Assembly (NCBI RefSeq): GCF_014805625.2
Contig: NW_023998431.1
Location: 3,504,747 to 3,568,746 of the forward strand
Direction: 5' to 3'
Length of the DNA stretch: 64,000 nt
Source of the DNA: Glossina fuscipes
Taxonomy: Eukaryota > Arthropoda > Insecta > Diptera > Glossinidae
Below, piece by piece: positions 47,560 through 58,715 of this stretch. Positions within the stretch are counted from its first letter, which is position 1. Every line of letters starts with the position of its first letter. Both the position numbers and the translations under genes were made by a program. The notes below the pieces were generated by a model, which saw only the letters and a program-made list of their open reading frames with translations, did no database searches and was not told the origin of the DNA.

Positions 47560-49838
47560 TTATCTCACCAAGTTATGTGGGCGAATCGACAATGTCATTA
47601 ATTAATTTAATTGAGAAGGAAACACCAAAAATAAATTTAGGTTTCTCAAGTGACGGTAAGGATAACATGAAGCAACCTATATTCATGAGGAGGCAGAAGG
47701 ACAAGAGGGCTTGCCTAAGGGCAAATAGCAAGAACTGTTTTTGAACGGATTCAATTGAATCTACATAACACTGATAGGATGGAGACCACACAACAAGCCC
47801 CCAACCACCTAACTATTGGTTTAACTCAGCACATACATAGCCTTTTTGCAACGTAAGGATCCTTCAGCTTTTTGGACCACCTCTTAATGAAACCAAGCGC
47901 GGACCTAGTTAAGGAGAGCTCAATGTGCAAATTAAAACGCAATCTTTGATCGAATAGAAACGCTAAAGCGATGCACGAATCAACGTTTTCCAACTTGTGT
48001 AAGTCTATGGAATGCTCAGTACTAAATGACTTCCTTCTCACGAAAGAAAGCTTCTTGCATTAACGAGCACCATGTAAGCAAATTATTTAAGTCAATTTAA
48101 AGGGGATACGATTGCGATTTCAAAAGGAAGGAAGAAATCAGTTTAAGATCGTCAACACACATTGAAATCTAGCTGGATTTAGTCACCAAGGGAAGATCGT
48201 TAATGTATAAAATAAATAAAAGAAATCCCAAGTGGTTGCCTTGAGAGACGCCAAACGTCACGGTAAATTCATCCGGGGTAATGAAGTTCAACAGTTCATT
48301 AATGATCTTTTATGCAGATATGAGCTTAACCTTTTGCTAAGTAGAAAGGGAAGCCGGAGACTTGCAGTTTGAAGATCAATAAGTCATATTCAACTAAGTC
48401 AAACGCTTCACTAAAATGAGTACATACGACAACCATGCGAGGGCCATTAAAAAAAGCCTTAAAAACATGGCAAGTGAATATTAAGGTATTTGTAACAGTT
48501 GACCGTCCTTTCCAAAACTTATGCTGGAATGGAGAAATATAAGACTTGATAGTAAAAGCTAAATGCTGAGTAACAATTCGCTCAAACAGTTTAGAAAAGA
48601 CATTTAACTTGGCAATGCCTCTATAGCTCTCAACGTGATGTCTGTTTCCACGTTTGTGAAGCAAAGGACGAAACTAGGACTGACTAAACATCATTGAAAT
48701 AATACCACATAGCTCGACAGAACATGCTTTAAGTATACATGATGAAATGCCATCAGGCCCACGTGCATAACTGTATTTTAGAGACCTCAAACCACGCAAA
48801 ACGTCGCACTCTGACATGACTAAGCTAGGAATGAAAACCGAGCCAGACACGGACAGTTGACAGTTGCATCGGAATTAGCCGTTGAAATGTTTCATCGGAA
48901 GTATTGACCAAAGAGATCCGAGGTTTCAATATCATCAGAGGACTCAGAGCCATTGAAAGAAACAGGCAAGGAAGATATGGACATATTTCTTTGGAATTGA
49001 CAAATTTAAAAAAAAATCTAAGATTATGAAGTAGTGAGGATTGTTTAATAGAAACGGATGCAGAAATAACTACCTTTAATACATTATAGAACGAAGAGAA
49101 GTAAGGTTTCGATATATCCAGCAGAGAAATCAAGCATAATGTGTGAAAGATGAAATTTAAGCAATAAAACATTGGCTTTACGGATCTTTATATAAACTAA
49201 AGGGTAGGCAACGATTTACAACTATCTCTGGGCAGTCGACAAAGCGAAGCAGTCTGCCATTACAATTAGGAGTGCGGTTGTATTGAAGTAAACTACGATC
49301 AAACAATTCATTGAAAGACACAATAGCTCGATCAGAAGTAGAAGTAGGGTCCACACAGCCAGAATTACCACTATAACGCTGAATGACTTGTGGTAAATTG
49401 AAGTCCCCCAACGCTATGAGTATATTAGCCGGTTTAGACTTTTCGGCCACGTCACAAATAAGGGCAGAATGTTTCTTATAAACAGAGATGTTCGAATTTG
49501 GGGGAATACTGGAACAAGCTAATTATAACTGTTTACTGCCAATTTTCTCCCGAATGGCAATAAATTCAACGTCAAGAGGAGTAGAAAATTCAAATGAATA
49601 AGACGGGACTGCAACAGGTATGGCAATTAAAACGCGATCACCAGTACGATTTAACCGATCCTTTCTGAAAACCGGGAAAGAATTGTAAAAAAGCTCGGAT
49701 GAGTGTAAATCAGGCTTTAACCAGGTTTCAGTGGAAGGCAAAAAGTAAAACTCCGTGCTTACTGAACTTGGGAAGGTGGGGCCACTTTTTGAGTTTAAGC
49801 CCCTGCTATTTTGATAAACAAAAGTTACTGGGCCTGAA
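47560..49838 (-). pseudogene. LINE ORF2: endonuclease and reverse transcriptase relic
   Basis: In - strand order: FVYQNSRGL (about 49830), TETWLKPDLHSSELF and FRKDRL (about 49735-49660) and LGDFNLPQVIQ (about 49420), all of the APE-type endonuclease. The RT blocks follow: YRGIAKLNVFSKLFERIV (about 48620-48560), SPFQHKFWKGRSTVTN (about 48540-48490), THFSEAFDLVEYDLL (about 48420-48380), GVSQGNHLGFLLFILYINDL (about 48240-48190) and CVDDLKLI (about 48150), where YADD is degenerate. The C-terminal part has LFDQRLRFNLHIELS, SALGFIKRWSKKLKDPY and WSPSYQCYVDSIESVQKQF. Multiple frameshifts are present. The clade is CR1/Jockey-like and not resolved further. Confidence 0.82.
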
Positions 49839-49845
49839 GAAGCAT

Positions 49846-50757
49846 TTAAATTTTTGGGGGTGGAAGAACTACTGAATTAGTACGAGGACAATTCCGAGGA
49901 ATGAATTCCTGCATTAAGAATCCAACTGGCCGCAATGATTTATTCAACAAAATTTCCGTGTTTTCAGTCGGAACTAACACCTTAAAAGACGGAATTGCTC
50001 TATGTAAAAATGGACCCAATTTGAAAATTCTTACACGCTTCAAATTGGCGGATGAGACTTTTGCAGCAAGATAACTTTTTATCGAACGAATTTTTCCTGT
50101 CTGGAAGGCATTGCTGACAAGCAAGCGTCGTCCTTAACAGGAACGATAGAATTCACAGGTAGGTAATATTGAGTTGGTGAGAAAATAGAGACGGTGAGCA
50201 GACTTGCATGGCAGCTTATGTGATTTGTCCAGCGTGGTGCCCAGCAGATACCCCCTAACAGTCAGGAGGAGACGCGGATTTCTTCTTTTTATTAATATTT
50301 TTTGGGCATGTACACAGAGTGGTCTGAATGGGACCACTGGGAGGAGATATCACTTCAGCATAGCTGAAACGGGAAAGCGGTGGTGAAGTATCGCGCGCTA
50401 CACTACAGGTTGGTCTTTTACAGGCTGAATGAGTGCTCCAGATAGCGACACTCATCGAACATTGCCTTGATTTTGTCGAACTTTCCACATAATGAGTTTT
50501 GGTTAATTCAGAAAAGCCATTCCTTCTCTCCGCGAAAAGCTTATAAAAGTCATTGTTCCGCTTCCTACAGTCGGGACATCATCAACGTAATCCTTCCCAA
50601 GGATGTAGGACTGCATCTGTAGCACGAGCACTGGTGCCTGCGCATTTTGCGTGAGAAAAACGGTCGCAAAGCTAGCGAGTAATGAACCGTTCAACATCAG
50701 AGCCTGCTTTGGTTCGACATTATGTATTACACATAAACACTCCATGACAGAAAGCAA
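49846..50757 (-). pseudogene. LINE ORF1 relic with PHD-like finger
   Basis: Across frames the - strand gives LCDRFSHAKCAGTS and, later, CPDCRKRNNDFYKLF. This Cys/His pattern resembles the PHD-type zinc finger found at the start of many insect LINE ORF1 proteins. A low-complexity Ser/Pro region follows. Then come GKIRSIKSYLAAKV, VRIFKLGPFLHRAIPSFKV and EFIPRNCPRTNSVVLPP near the C-terminus (about 50090-49850), which look like the RNA-binding end of such ORF1 proteins. Stops and frameshifts are present. Confidence 0.62.
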
Positions 50758-51059
50758 CAGAGAAAATAAATATTGTGAAAAAAAAAAATGTTTGTCACGA
50801 ATTCAAAAATAATCTCATAATTTGGTGCAAACATCGCATGGTTAAGCACACAGTAAACAAAAAGTAAAGCAAGAAAAGAACTGCAAACGCCGCGAACCAA
50901 TTCAGATGTTCGGAAGCAACAAAACGCAAAAAAACAAGGTAAAGACTTTTTGACAAGAGCACCAAATGGTGATCGCAAAAACCAAAATGACTATCGTCAC
51001 AAAAACACTTTTATAATTAATTAGTAAATAAAATACGAAATTGTAAAATTTCTACACAC

Positions 51060-51400
51060 AAAGTAAACGGCCACGGTGTGCGTACAGAGCTTTCAAACAT
51101 TAAGCTTCAACCGTACTGTTTTTGTCGAAACAGTATTACTTAAGTGATTGTTGGGCAGTTTTTTGTTCTTTGACCACAATCCTCTTTAATATGCGTCGGT
51201 CTCTGTCAATTAACTTTGGGTTTCGCCTATTGCTCTCCGCCAAGTTTTTTGTAGGACGTCGTTGTAGTGGATAAGTTCCTTCGTCAAAGGTTAAACAGTT
51301 CAGATATTTTCATCATAGAGATTCCCGCTACCCGACCGCCAACTATTTGTCCGCTTTCCAAGTCCGAGAGATCGCACATTTCACGCCTCAATGATTATAA
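51060..51400 (-). pseudogene. Tc1-like transposase, N-terminal HTH part
   Basis: The - strand reads EMCDLSDLESGQIVGGRVAG then ISMMKISELFNL, a stop, then RRNLSTTTTSYKKLGG (about 51385-51250), the first helix-turn-helix of Tc1-like transposases. After a frameshift comes NRRNPKLIDRDRRILKRIVV (about 51220-51165), the second HTH, then NSTVEA and YAHRGR (about 51125-51065). Reading stops at the LINE boundary and resumes in the C-terminal fragment at 47125. It is inactive. Confidence 0.75.
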
Positions 51401-51630
51401 CCGATAGTTTACTGCAATATAAGCCACAACATTGCACGTAAACTGTGCATGCGCGGCGCATTATTTACACGGAGGTGGTGTTGTCAACCTGCAACAAGAT
51501 AGTACTATATTCTAGAGCGTTCATATTAGTTTGTTCATCTTCCGTATATTTCTGTTGGTCTCGCGACTGGTTTTGAACTTTCTCATTTATAATTAACGCT
51601 TGCTAACAAAAAATTGTACAATCTTTTAAT

Positions 51631-51668
<38 letters not shown>

Positions 51669-52865
51669 TTCAAACAAAACACTCTTTCACGTCATTCGAG
51701 CAGTGTGCGAATTACGGTTAGAAAAAATCGTCTGATGAGCCTAAGCATAAAAGAGCTCGTTTCCTTTTCTCTCTTTCATCCTCATAAGCCGTCAATTGAA
51801 ACCAAGAGCAACATCAGATAAATACCGCTATTTAGGTAAACTATTTCAATTCAGGTCCTACGATGTTGTTAAAAAATTTCCTGTAATAATAAGTGGCACC
51901 GAGTCGTGAGTTAGACACTAAACGTCCACAATATGTAAAACAGAAGCTTATGAAAGGATTTCTTATCGTAACAAGATTTGTTAACGTTTTTGTCAACCTA
52001 GTTTAGAAAACGTTTTGTCCGTTGAATGCTTGGATAGCAAAGCGAACCACATCTCCTTTATCCTTTAACTATTTTCTTTTCTGATTACCGGAAATTGCCT
52101 TGCGTGTATCAGTGGAGAAGGTTGCTTTTAACATATTGCAAGGAAACTCGACAAAAATAAGTACAAGACGTCAGAGTTGTTGTGGCGGCCGTTTCGAGAA
52201 AAACGCTTGGCAAAGTTTCGAAATGGATTGACGACATATTTCCTGATACAAAATGTTTTTCAGGAACATAAAAATGTGTTTTCAGCATTCAAATAGCATT
52301 CCCGAAGGCTAGAGTGAAGGTGGCTCCTTTCCAGCATCGCAAGTGTAATGAAGTGATGGAAAAAATAGCAAGGCATTATATAATTCAATAAGGGACTACA
52401 TAATCAACACAAAAACCTGCGAGCTTATACACCAAAATTATAATCTCTTAGCAGATGTTTCGTGTACCTTTTAATAGACGTCTCTATTGACAGTCCCTAC
52501 GAGACAGCCGCAATTACTAACTTCTACAGCATGTGACACACGGGCTGGAACTTAAAGATCAAAATTGTCGACCAAAAAACAACTACATATTTTAATTTAG
52601 AATTTAGTAGAAAGAAATTCGGTTGGTATATATGCTGCGTGCTATTTCGAAAAATTCTTTATAGAAAAGCACAAGTAATTTGCTAAGTACTCGTAGTACA
52701 ACAACATTTGGAAAATCGAATGTTTGGACCATTTCAAATTATTTCATGCTCATCATCATCCTTATAGTATTCTTGTTCGTGTAAGAGATCATCCTTTTGT
52801 TAAAAAACTAGGGTAGTGTTAGACTTTAATTACGTGAAGTAAAAAAAAAAAAACAAGCAAAAGCA
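51401..52865. other. AT-rich stretch with (CAAT)n
   Basis: It contains a CAAT microsatellite (51632-51669). No gene is supported. Confidence 0.45.
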
Positions 52866-53160
52866 TTATAGTGGGTCACGGCCCACTATTAAATACCTTT
52901 CAATTCTCTGCCTTGTTATTGAGGAGTGGTCGAAAACGTGGTGCGATCCGAACCAGTTTCAATAGCATTCGTCCTTCGTATCAAATCTCCTCAAAACATC
53001 TCAAAAAGTGTGTCCTTCCAGTTGAACACAAAAAAACAAGACGGACCAACGTACGAAGAGACAAGCTTCAGAAAGTGATTATGAAATGATCGATGTAATA
53101 AAATATGGGTCTCTCTAAAATCCTTCTGGGTGTTGCATACACCCGCATTACTTAACTTAA
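52866..53160 (-). repeat. Dispersed repeat R1, copy d (reverse, most complete)
   Basis: On the - strand: GCGGGTGTATGCAACACCCA then GAAGGATTTTAGAGAGACCC at the head, a TCATTTCATAATCACTTTCT block, GGTCCGTCTTG, TTTTTTTGTGTTCAAC, GGACGAATGCTATT, GGTTCGGATCG, then GGTATTTAATAGTGGGCCGT to a final GACCCAC. This matches copy a at 2553-2957 in the same order and defines the family's two ends. Confidence 0.65.
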
Positions 53161-54159
53161 TACCTCTCTTAAGTTGAAGTTAATATAACAACAACGTACC
53201 ACTGGTGGTGCCGGGTGTAAAGGAAAAGACAATTCAATTATAAATAAGAAGATAAATAAAAAGTGGAAACATTACAGTCGGGCGACGCCGATCATTACAT
53301 ACGCTGCACCACATCGCCTAGTACAGTTATTCGCTCGTTTTAGTAATAACCCACCAGAAATTACACATTTTTTTCGGCACATTCTAATTTCATGAAAGCT
53401 CCCATATTGACAGGTCAGATTTTCACTTTATGTTAGAGTTTGCGTTTCGTGATATAGCCTATATAAGTGGAGCTCCAAAAAAATAGACCTATGTGATCCG
53501 AATTCCCTATCGTTAATTTTTTTGGGCTGAAACGCTCCGGTGAGTTAATACGACATCATGAGATATTTTATATGGAGTGAGAGAAGAAATAGACCCCTGT
53601 GGTTCAAGTTAGACTCACTTACTTCACTTTAATATAATTACTATCATGATAGTAAGTAAATTTTCATGACAAAAAAATTTGCAATTCGGGTTTTTTGGCA
53701 TATAAGTGTTTATGTTTCCCGAGAATTCTTAAATTAATTGCGCTGAACTTTGAATAAGTGCTCCAATTTTTGAACCTCTTGGGTACAACCGTTCTTATCG
53801 AAAGTCAGGCTTTTTCTGCAAAGGAATCTAATTTTGAATAGACAGTTCCATTATAGAAAATTCATATACCAGGGTATAACTTTTGTGCTCGATGGCAAAA
53901 ATACGAATTGTGTTAGACAATGTGGGGTAAAGTATTTAATAGTCGACCCAGCCCGGCCAATAATATAATATTAATATATGGCCAATTGATCAGGAGGTGT
54001 CTGCTGTACGCGATGATGGTCAGAAGAATTTAGGGAAAGAGGAATATATGCGGAAAGGCCGCATCCTAAAGGATTGAGTGCATAATCCGTAAGTTTTACG
54101 CTTACCGACTGAGTACTGAATATAGCTACGATCATCTATGGTCAAATCGCACTAAACCA
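53161..54159. other. Unassigned
   Basis: GTATTTAATAGTCGACCCAG at about 53933 resembles an R1 right end, so further decayed repeat is likely. No gene. Confidence 0.35.
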
Positions 54160-54238
54160 AAAAAAATTTCAAAATTTGAACCCGCGAGTACCGACTTGGT
54201 AAGTACTAATCTGATTTACTCGACCATGTCGCACCCAC
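54160..54238 (-). repeat. tRNA-like SINE relic
   Basis: On the - strand the A-box-like ATGGTCGAGTAA (54217-54228) and B-box GGGTTCAAATTT (about 54173-54184) are in correct order and spacing, followed by a T-rich run. The head matches the other tRNA-like copies, but the body is not shared. Confidence 0.45.
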
Positions 54239-56213
54239 TTGTTTATTGTAAACTTCCCCTCTTCTTTTTTCAATTTAATTTATTTGACATTACTTATTGC
54301 GCAAAATTTATGCTTTAAGTTTTTTATTAGTTTATGCTCGGTTGATAGCAAATTTCACTATTAAAGCCTTTTCAAATAAATAAAAAACGAGTTGTATTCT
54401 TGAATATGCGCAATGCAGAAATTCGTGCAAATTTTAGTAAAAAAAAAAAATGTTTCCAAAACTATCAGAAAACGTTAAAAAAATTTTATTTATTCCTTTT
54501 AATTATTCAGTAACGATTAAGTATCAATGGAACTTAGAATGTTTGATCAAAGGTTGTAGAGATTGAAAATTTTTCGATTTGTCCGCAATAAGCTCATCGG
54601 TGTTAAAATGTCCGAACAGTAAGTCGTGGAATAAATTCACTAAGTAATCGGAGTTGGTTTCCAGGCACTGCCATCTAAAAGGGCTCGCTTAAAGTCAACA
54701 ATACGCAAAAATATTTCATTCCTTTATCTATTTATTTCTGTTAATAATTCACTAAGATTGCCTTGCATTCACACGCTGTTAAATCTTATCAAGAAAGGTT
54801 GACATTAATGAGATTAATCGTTGATATGATAGTTTCGCCCCAGATTTTTACAAAAGAAGTTTAGTGTGCCTCTCAAATCTCGATACAACCCGTTATTAAC
54901 TTATCGGTCTCCAATTCACCGACTTCTCTGTTGTCATTCGTTTAGCGTCACGAATGCTACTCAGAGTGCCTCGGGCTCGTTGGGCTGAAACGCATTGGCT
55001 GATAAAAGCGCTCATGCAAAGGCTGTCTATTCTTCGTAAAAGTTCCATCAAGAAGAAAGAAATGATCATCGCTTCTTTTCTCACCATCATCATCGTTAGG
55101 TGAGGAGGTGCGCTTCGCCAATCTTTTGTGTTAGTTGATCCAAATTCAACTGAGATCCATCTCCGTGTCTTGCGTCATTACTTGGATAGATCTTTCTTGG
55201 TCGCAGCTATAGTGAGTGCTAAATAGGAAAAGACATAATACTTGCTGATCGGGCAGAGCATCCAGTAAGCTGCAGACACTTTCTATCTTTTTCCCCACTG
55301 AGTCATGTCACAATTGTCATGCTACACGTCAAAATTTCTCCTCGAACAATCTGGCAAATTATTGTTGAGTGCAAATCTAATCATTAAAGGCCATGGTGTG
55401 AATGACATCAGCAGCAACTGGCCGACTTTTAACTGCAGCAAGCAACATGTTGGAGATCAAATCTTCCAAAATAAAATTTCAATGAATTCTTCACAGATTC
55501 CCGCTCACGATATTCTCTATTTCAGCGTCACTTCTTCAGGATTTTGTAACGCATTTTTGCTTTTATAGAAACAAAAATTGAAATGCTGCTTATCAACTTT
55601 TTTAAAAGTTTGAAGTCAGTTTCACATTTCAACTAATGGATAAGATATGACATAGTTTTGAGGGAGAAAATATCGGCAAACGATATCTACCGGAATCGCG
55701 TCCTCCAGTGTACTAGGAAGATGGTCGGTATTCTTTAAGTTGAGGAACGAAATGATTGATACAATATATTTTGAGGATGAAATTTTTATGCTCGCACGTA
55801 GTTAAATCTCCAACTATAGTTAACATGCTTGCTTGGTGGTTGCGAGTTTTAAGATTGCTTTGCTTGGGTTCTTTATGCATCATAACCTTTTAATTTTCCA
55901 ATTTAATGCAATCAATGCTCGCACTCGCACTCGCACACACATACACTAACAAACGAATATAGAGTAGAATATAATGAAAAATTATTATAAACTTTGTCGT
56001 ATTATTAATAGGGATGGCCTGGCTTAGCGCTAGTTAAGAAGTCGATGTACTAGTAGAGAACATTTAAATTGATGCTCGACGACTTAAAGGCTCATAGCAG
56101 CAAGAGTGACTGAATAAGTGTCTCCGGGCACACATTATTATTGTATTGATTACGGAAACTTATTTATTGGTTTAAATCTGTATATTAAAGCTTATATCTT
56201 GTTCGTTTTTTTT
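54239..56213. other. Unassigned
   Basis: No recognised gene. A CGCACT-type short tandem lies at about 55917-55940. TCATCGTTAG|GTGAGG at about 55098 is a weak AG|GT site that I do not accept. Confidence 0.4.
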
Positions 56214-57018
56214 TTTATACCCATCCCTGAAGGATGAGGAGCCTATTCGCTTTTGTCCGTCTGTGTGATATCTGTTGCAAACGTACTTCTGGCCGCAAAA
56301 ATGAAACTATCGACTTCAAATTTAGCAATCACATTGGACGTTCTCACACGCAAGTTGGCATTGAAAATGAGCCAAATCGTTGCAAGGGCAAACCCACGGC
56401 ACCACGTAAATTGAGAACGTCTCTTTTCTCCAAACGTAACGAAGAATTGGCTTTTTGCTCTTTAGTCATAAACTGCAGCAAATAAATGTACAAAAATTTG
56501 AACGCATATTCTGTGGACGATGTTGTTGCATTTGTATATAAAAATGGAAATAATTGACCACACCTACCCATTATTAAAGTATGTCAAAATTTCACTTATT
56601 TTTTCATTACCTTCATAAAGTGTAGAAACAAGTTTTAAAAACCCCATAATATATGCAAATTCTTGGCCAATTTCAAATGTGGACTGCACCGTCCGCCTGT
56701 TCGTTTGTCCATTTGCCTGTTTGCGCAACTTTGTAGTATTTGTGATAAACATTCTCCGGTTAGCGTAAATGAAGATATCGGTTACAAATTGCAAAAGTAT
56801 TTGGAATTGATCTAAACTTTCAAAGGATACGCCTACAACGCCCACCTGCCTCTACGACAAAAACATTCATTTTGAAGATAGAGAAAATCACCTGTGTCCG
56901 TTCCGTATGATAGGGCATGAAAATTTTGCTCTTTTACTTCTTTTGCTTTTCTTAGGATAGTAGGTGATGGGTATAAAAGATTCGGTCCCGACCAAATTTG
57001 ATATTCCTACTTGTTTTT
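56214..57018 (+). repeat. Dispersed repeat R2, complete copy
   Basis: It starts TATACCCATCCCTGAAGGAT and ends GGTGATGGGTATA followed by TTCGGTCCCGACC and CCTACTTG, so the outer motifs TATACCCATC and GATGGGTATA are an inverted pair. The interior has CCGTCTGTG, GGCCGCAAAAATGAAACTAT, TGAAAATGAGCCAAATCG and a second GTCCGCCTGTTCGTTTGTCC block. It has no real coding capacity. Ends of the type TTCGG...CCTACTTG are familiar to me from non-autonomous repeats in fly genomes, but I cannot name the family. Confidence 0.6.
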
Positions 57019-57814
57019 TTTTTTTTTTTTTGCAATCTTTTTTTTATATTCCTTCAGAGGAAATCCTTTTACTGCATACTGCAAAATACTTAACATCAAT
57101 AATCTCATATCTCATCTTTGCTTATACACCATGTATACGTATTCCGACATAAAAATAATACCATTTGTAATATCCAAACAGGATATGTGTCTAAAGTAAT
57201 TTCTTTGAAAGAATTTTATTACGCAATCTATACTACTCTGGCAAAAATTTACTATAAAATGTCTATAAACTCTCAAGTATGGCATTATCACCTCAACCAT
57301 GGAATACTCATATATGCATGATGGTCTTGTTATAAAAAAAAAAAAATAAATAAATAAAATAAAAAAGTAAAAAAAAAGCAAACAACATAAAAATAATATT
57401 GAATATTTATGTATACTTTGGTGAATGTATAAAAAATTTTACGAACTTATGAAAGTTATATCCACACAACACACACCTGCATGAATAGTATTCAATTTAA
57501 CAGTAACTCATACGATCGCTATAAGTTATATGAGTTATATGTCGTCTGAAACTTATTGAGTCTTCCAGGAAATCCTTTCATCTATTTAACTTTCAACGTT
57601 TGAGATAAATGAACGCTGTCATCGTCATTATTAGGTTAAGCTAAGTATTTTATGGAATCTAGAACATTACGTGGGCCATGCATATAATAATGCAAGGATT
57701 TTCCGATAGATGATTTCAGCAGTTCTTCTTTCGCTCATTAACATATACTATACACTAACTATTGCAAAGCATTTGAAATTAATTTAAAACCATCACTAAT
57801 AATATCACAATTGT
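57019..57814. other. AT-rich stretch, no gene seen
   Basis: T- and A-rich, with no supported feature. Confidence 0.45.
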
Positions 57815-58015
57815 GAATTCAGGTCGAACTTTCGAGATATTTTGATGAGATTTGGTACACCAAGCTGTTTTGACGCAAGGGCGAACGTGACGGGACGAAC
57901 GCGTCACTTCGATCGATTCTCGATCACTTTTCATATAACGCGTTATATCAAAAATTCGTTATATGAACAACTGTATTAAGTGAGGTGTCGTAGGGTATTT
58001 AATGGGTGCCGTTGC
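57815..58015 (+). repeat. Dispersed repeat R1, copy e (5'-truncated)
   Basis: It contains GAGATATTTTGATGAGATTTG and GTACACC, then CAAGGGCGAACG, and ends GGTATTTAATGGGTGCCGTT then GCCCAC. This is the R1 right half and terminus. The head is missing. Confidence 0.55.
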
Positions 58016-58715
58016 CCACAATGATGTTTCACGTGTTTTACATTGGCTTTTTAAATGCTCGCGTAAACTTTTCATTCAGTATATCTGTAGTACGTATTGA
58101 GCTCGTCTTGATACTTGTAAATATATTTTTATACTAATATGTGGTACGGAATGTAATTGATCAGTTTTTGCTCATTACAGATGTGATCGTGTTCGAATTA
58201 CGTGTAGTGCTGCCAATCGTTTCACGCTTAAAAGATGATGAATAAAGTCTAACTATCCGAAGGAAATCTATTTTCTTACTTACTCCTATGAATTATTGAC
58301 CGGTGTATTTTACCAGTACATATTATATATAACACTAACATATCACACACTAAGCTCGTAGGATCATATATGAGCCCTTGATTTCGATATTGGTATAAGT
58401 CACATATTCCTTGTTTCGAGATATTTTGAGTTTTGCATTTTAAAGGATTAAAAAATATTTTTGTATTATGGAATATGATTTTTCGACAGTAAAGTAGTGT
58501 CAATAAACAAGTATTTATTATGATTGTGAAATTTATAACCATTTTTAAAAGGAAATGTTGTTTTCAAAGGTTGAAATGACTTATACCACTTTCAAAATTA
58601 ACTGCATGACTTAATAAATGATTTATACCTTCACGAAAAGATTTTTATTAAGAATTAATAAATATTATTAACATTTTGTTCAAACTCATTTCATTGTAAC
58701 CAAGTAAATCATTTA
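58016..58715. other. AT-rich 3' flank of the DUF7869-like frame
   Basis: On the - strand an AATAAA lies about 75 bases after the stop, near 58640, a possible poly(A) signal for the frame at 58716-59720. Otherwise nothing is recognised. Confidence 0.4.

Larger units (their letters stand above)
47126..51058 (-). mobile_element. LINE (CR1/Jockey-like), degenerate, nested in a Tc1 element
   Basis: A - strand non-LTR retrotransposon of about 3.9 kb with remnants of ORF1 (PHD-like finger) and ORF2 (APE endonuclease, RT, C-terminal region). Its limits are inferred from where the interrupted Tc1 reading stops (about 51058) and resumes (about 47125). No clear target duplication or A-tail was seen. 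Many stops and frameshifts make it inactive. The order of parts is that of a near full-length insertion, not a 5'-truncated one. Confidence 0.8.

Noticed and set aside
55070..55105. CTCACCATCATCATCGTTAG|GTGAGG as a third ratchet site
   Set aside because: The tract is broken by many A residues and the acceptor context is poor. It is much weaker than the two accepted sites.
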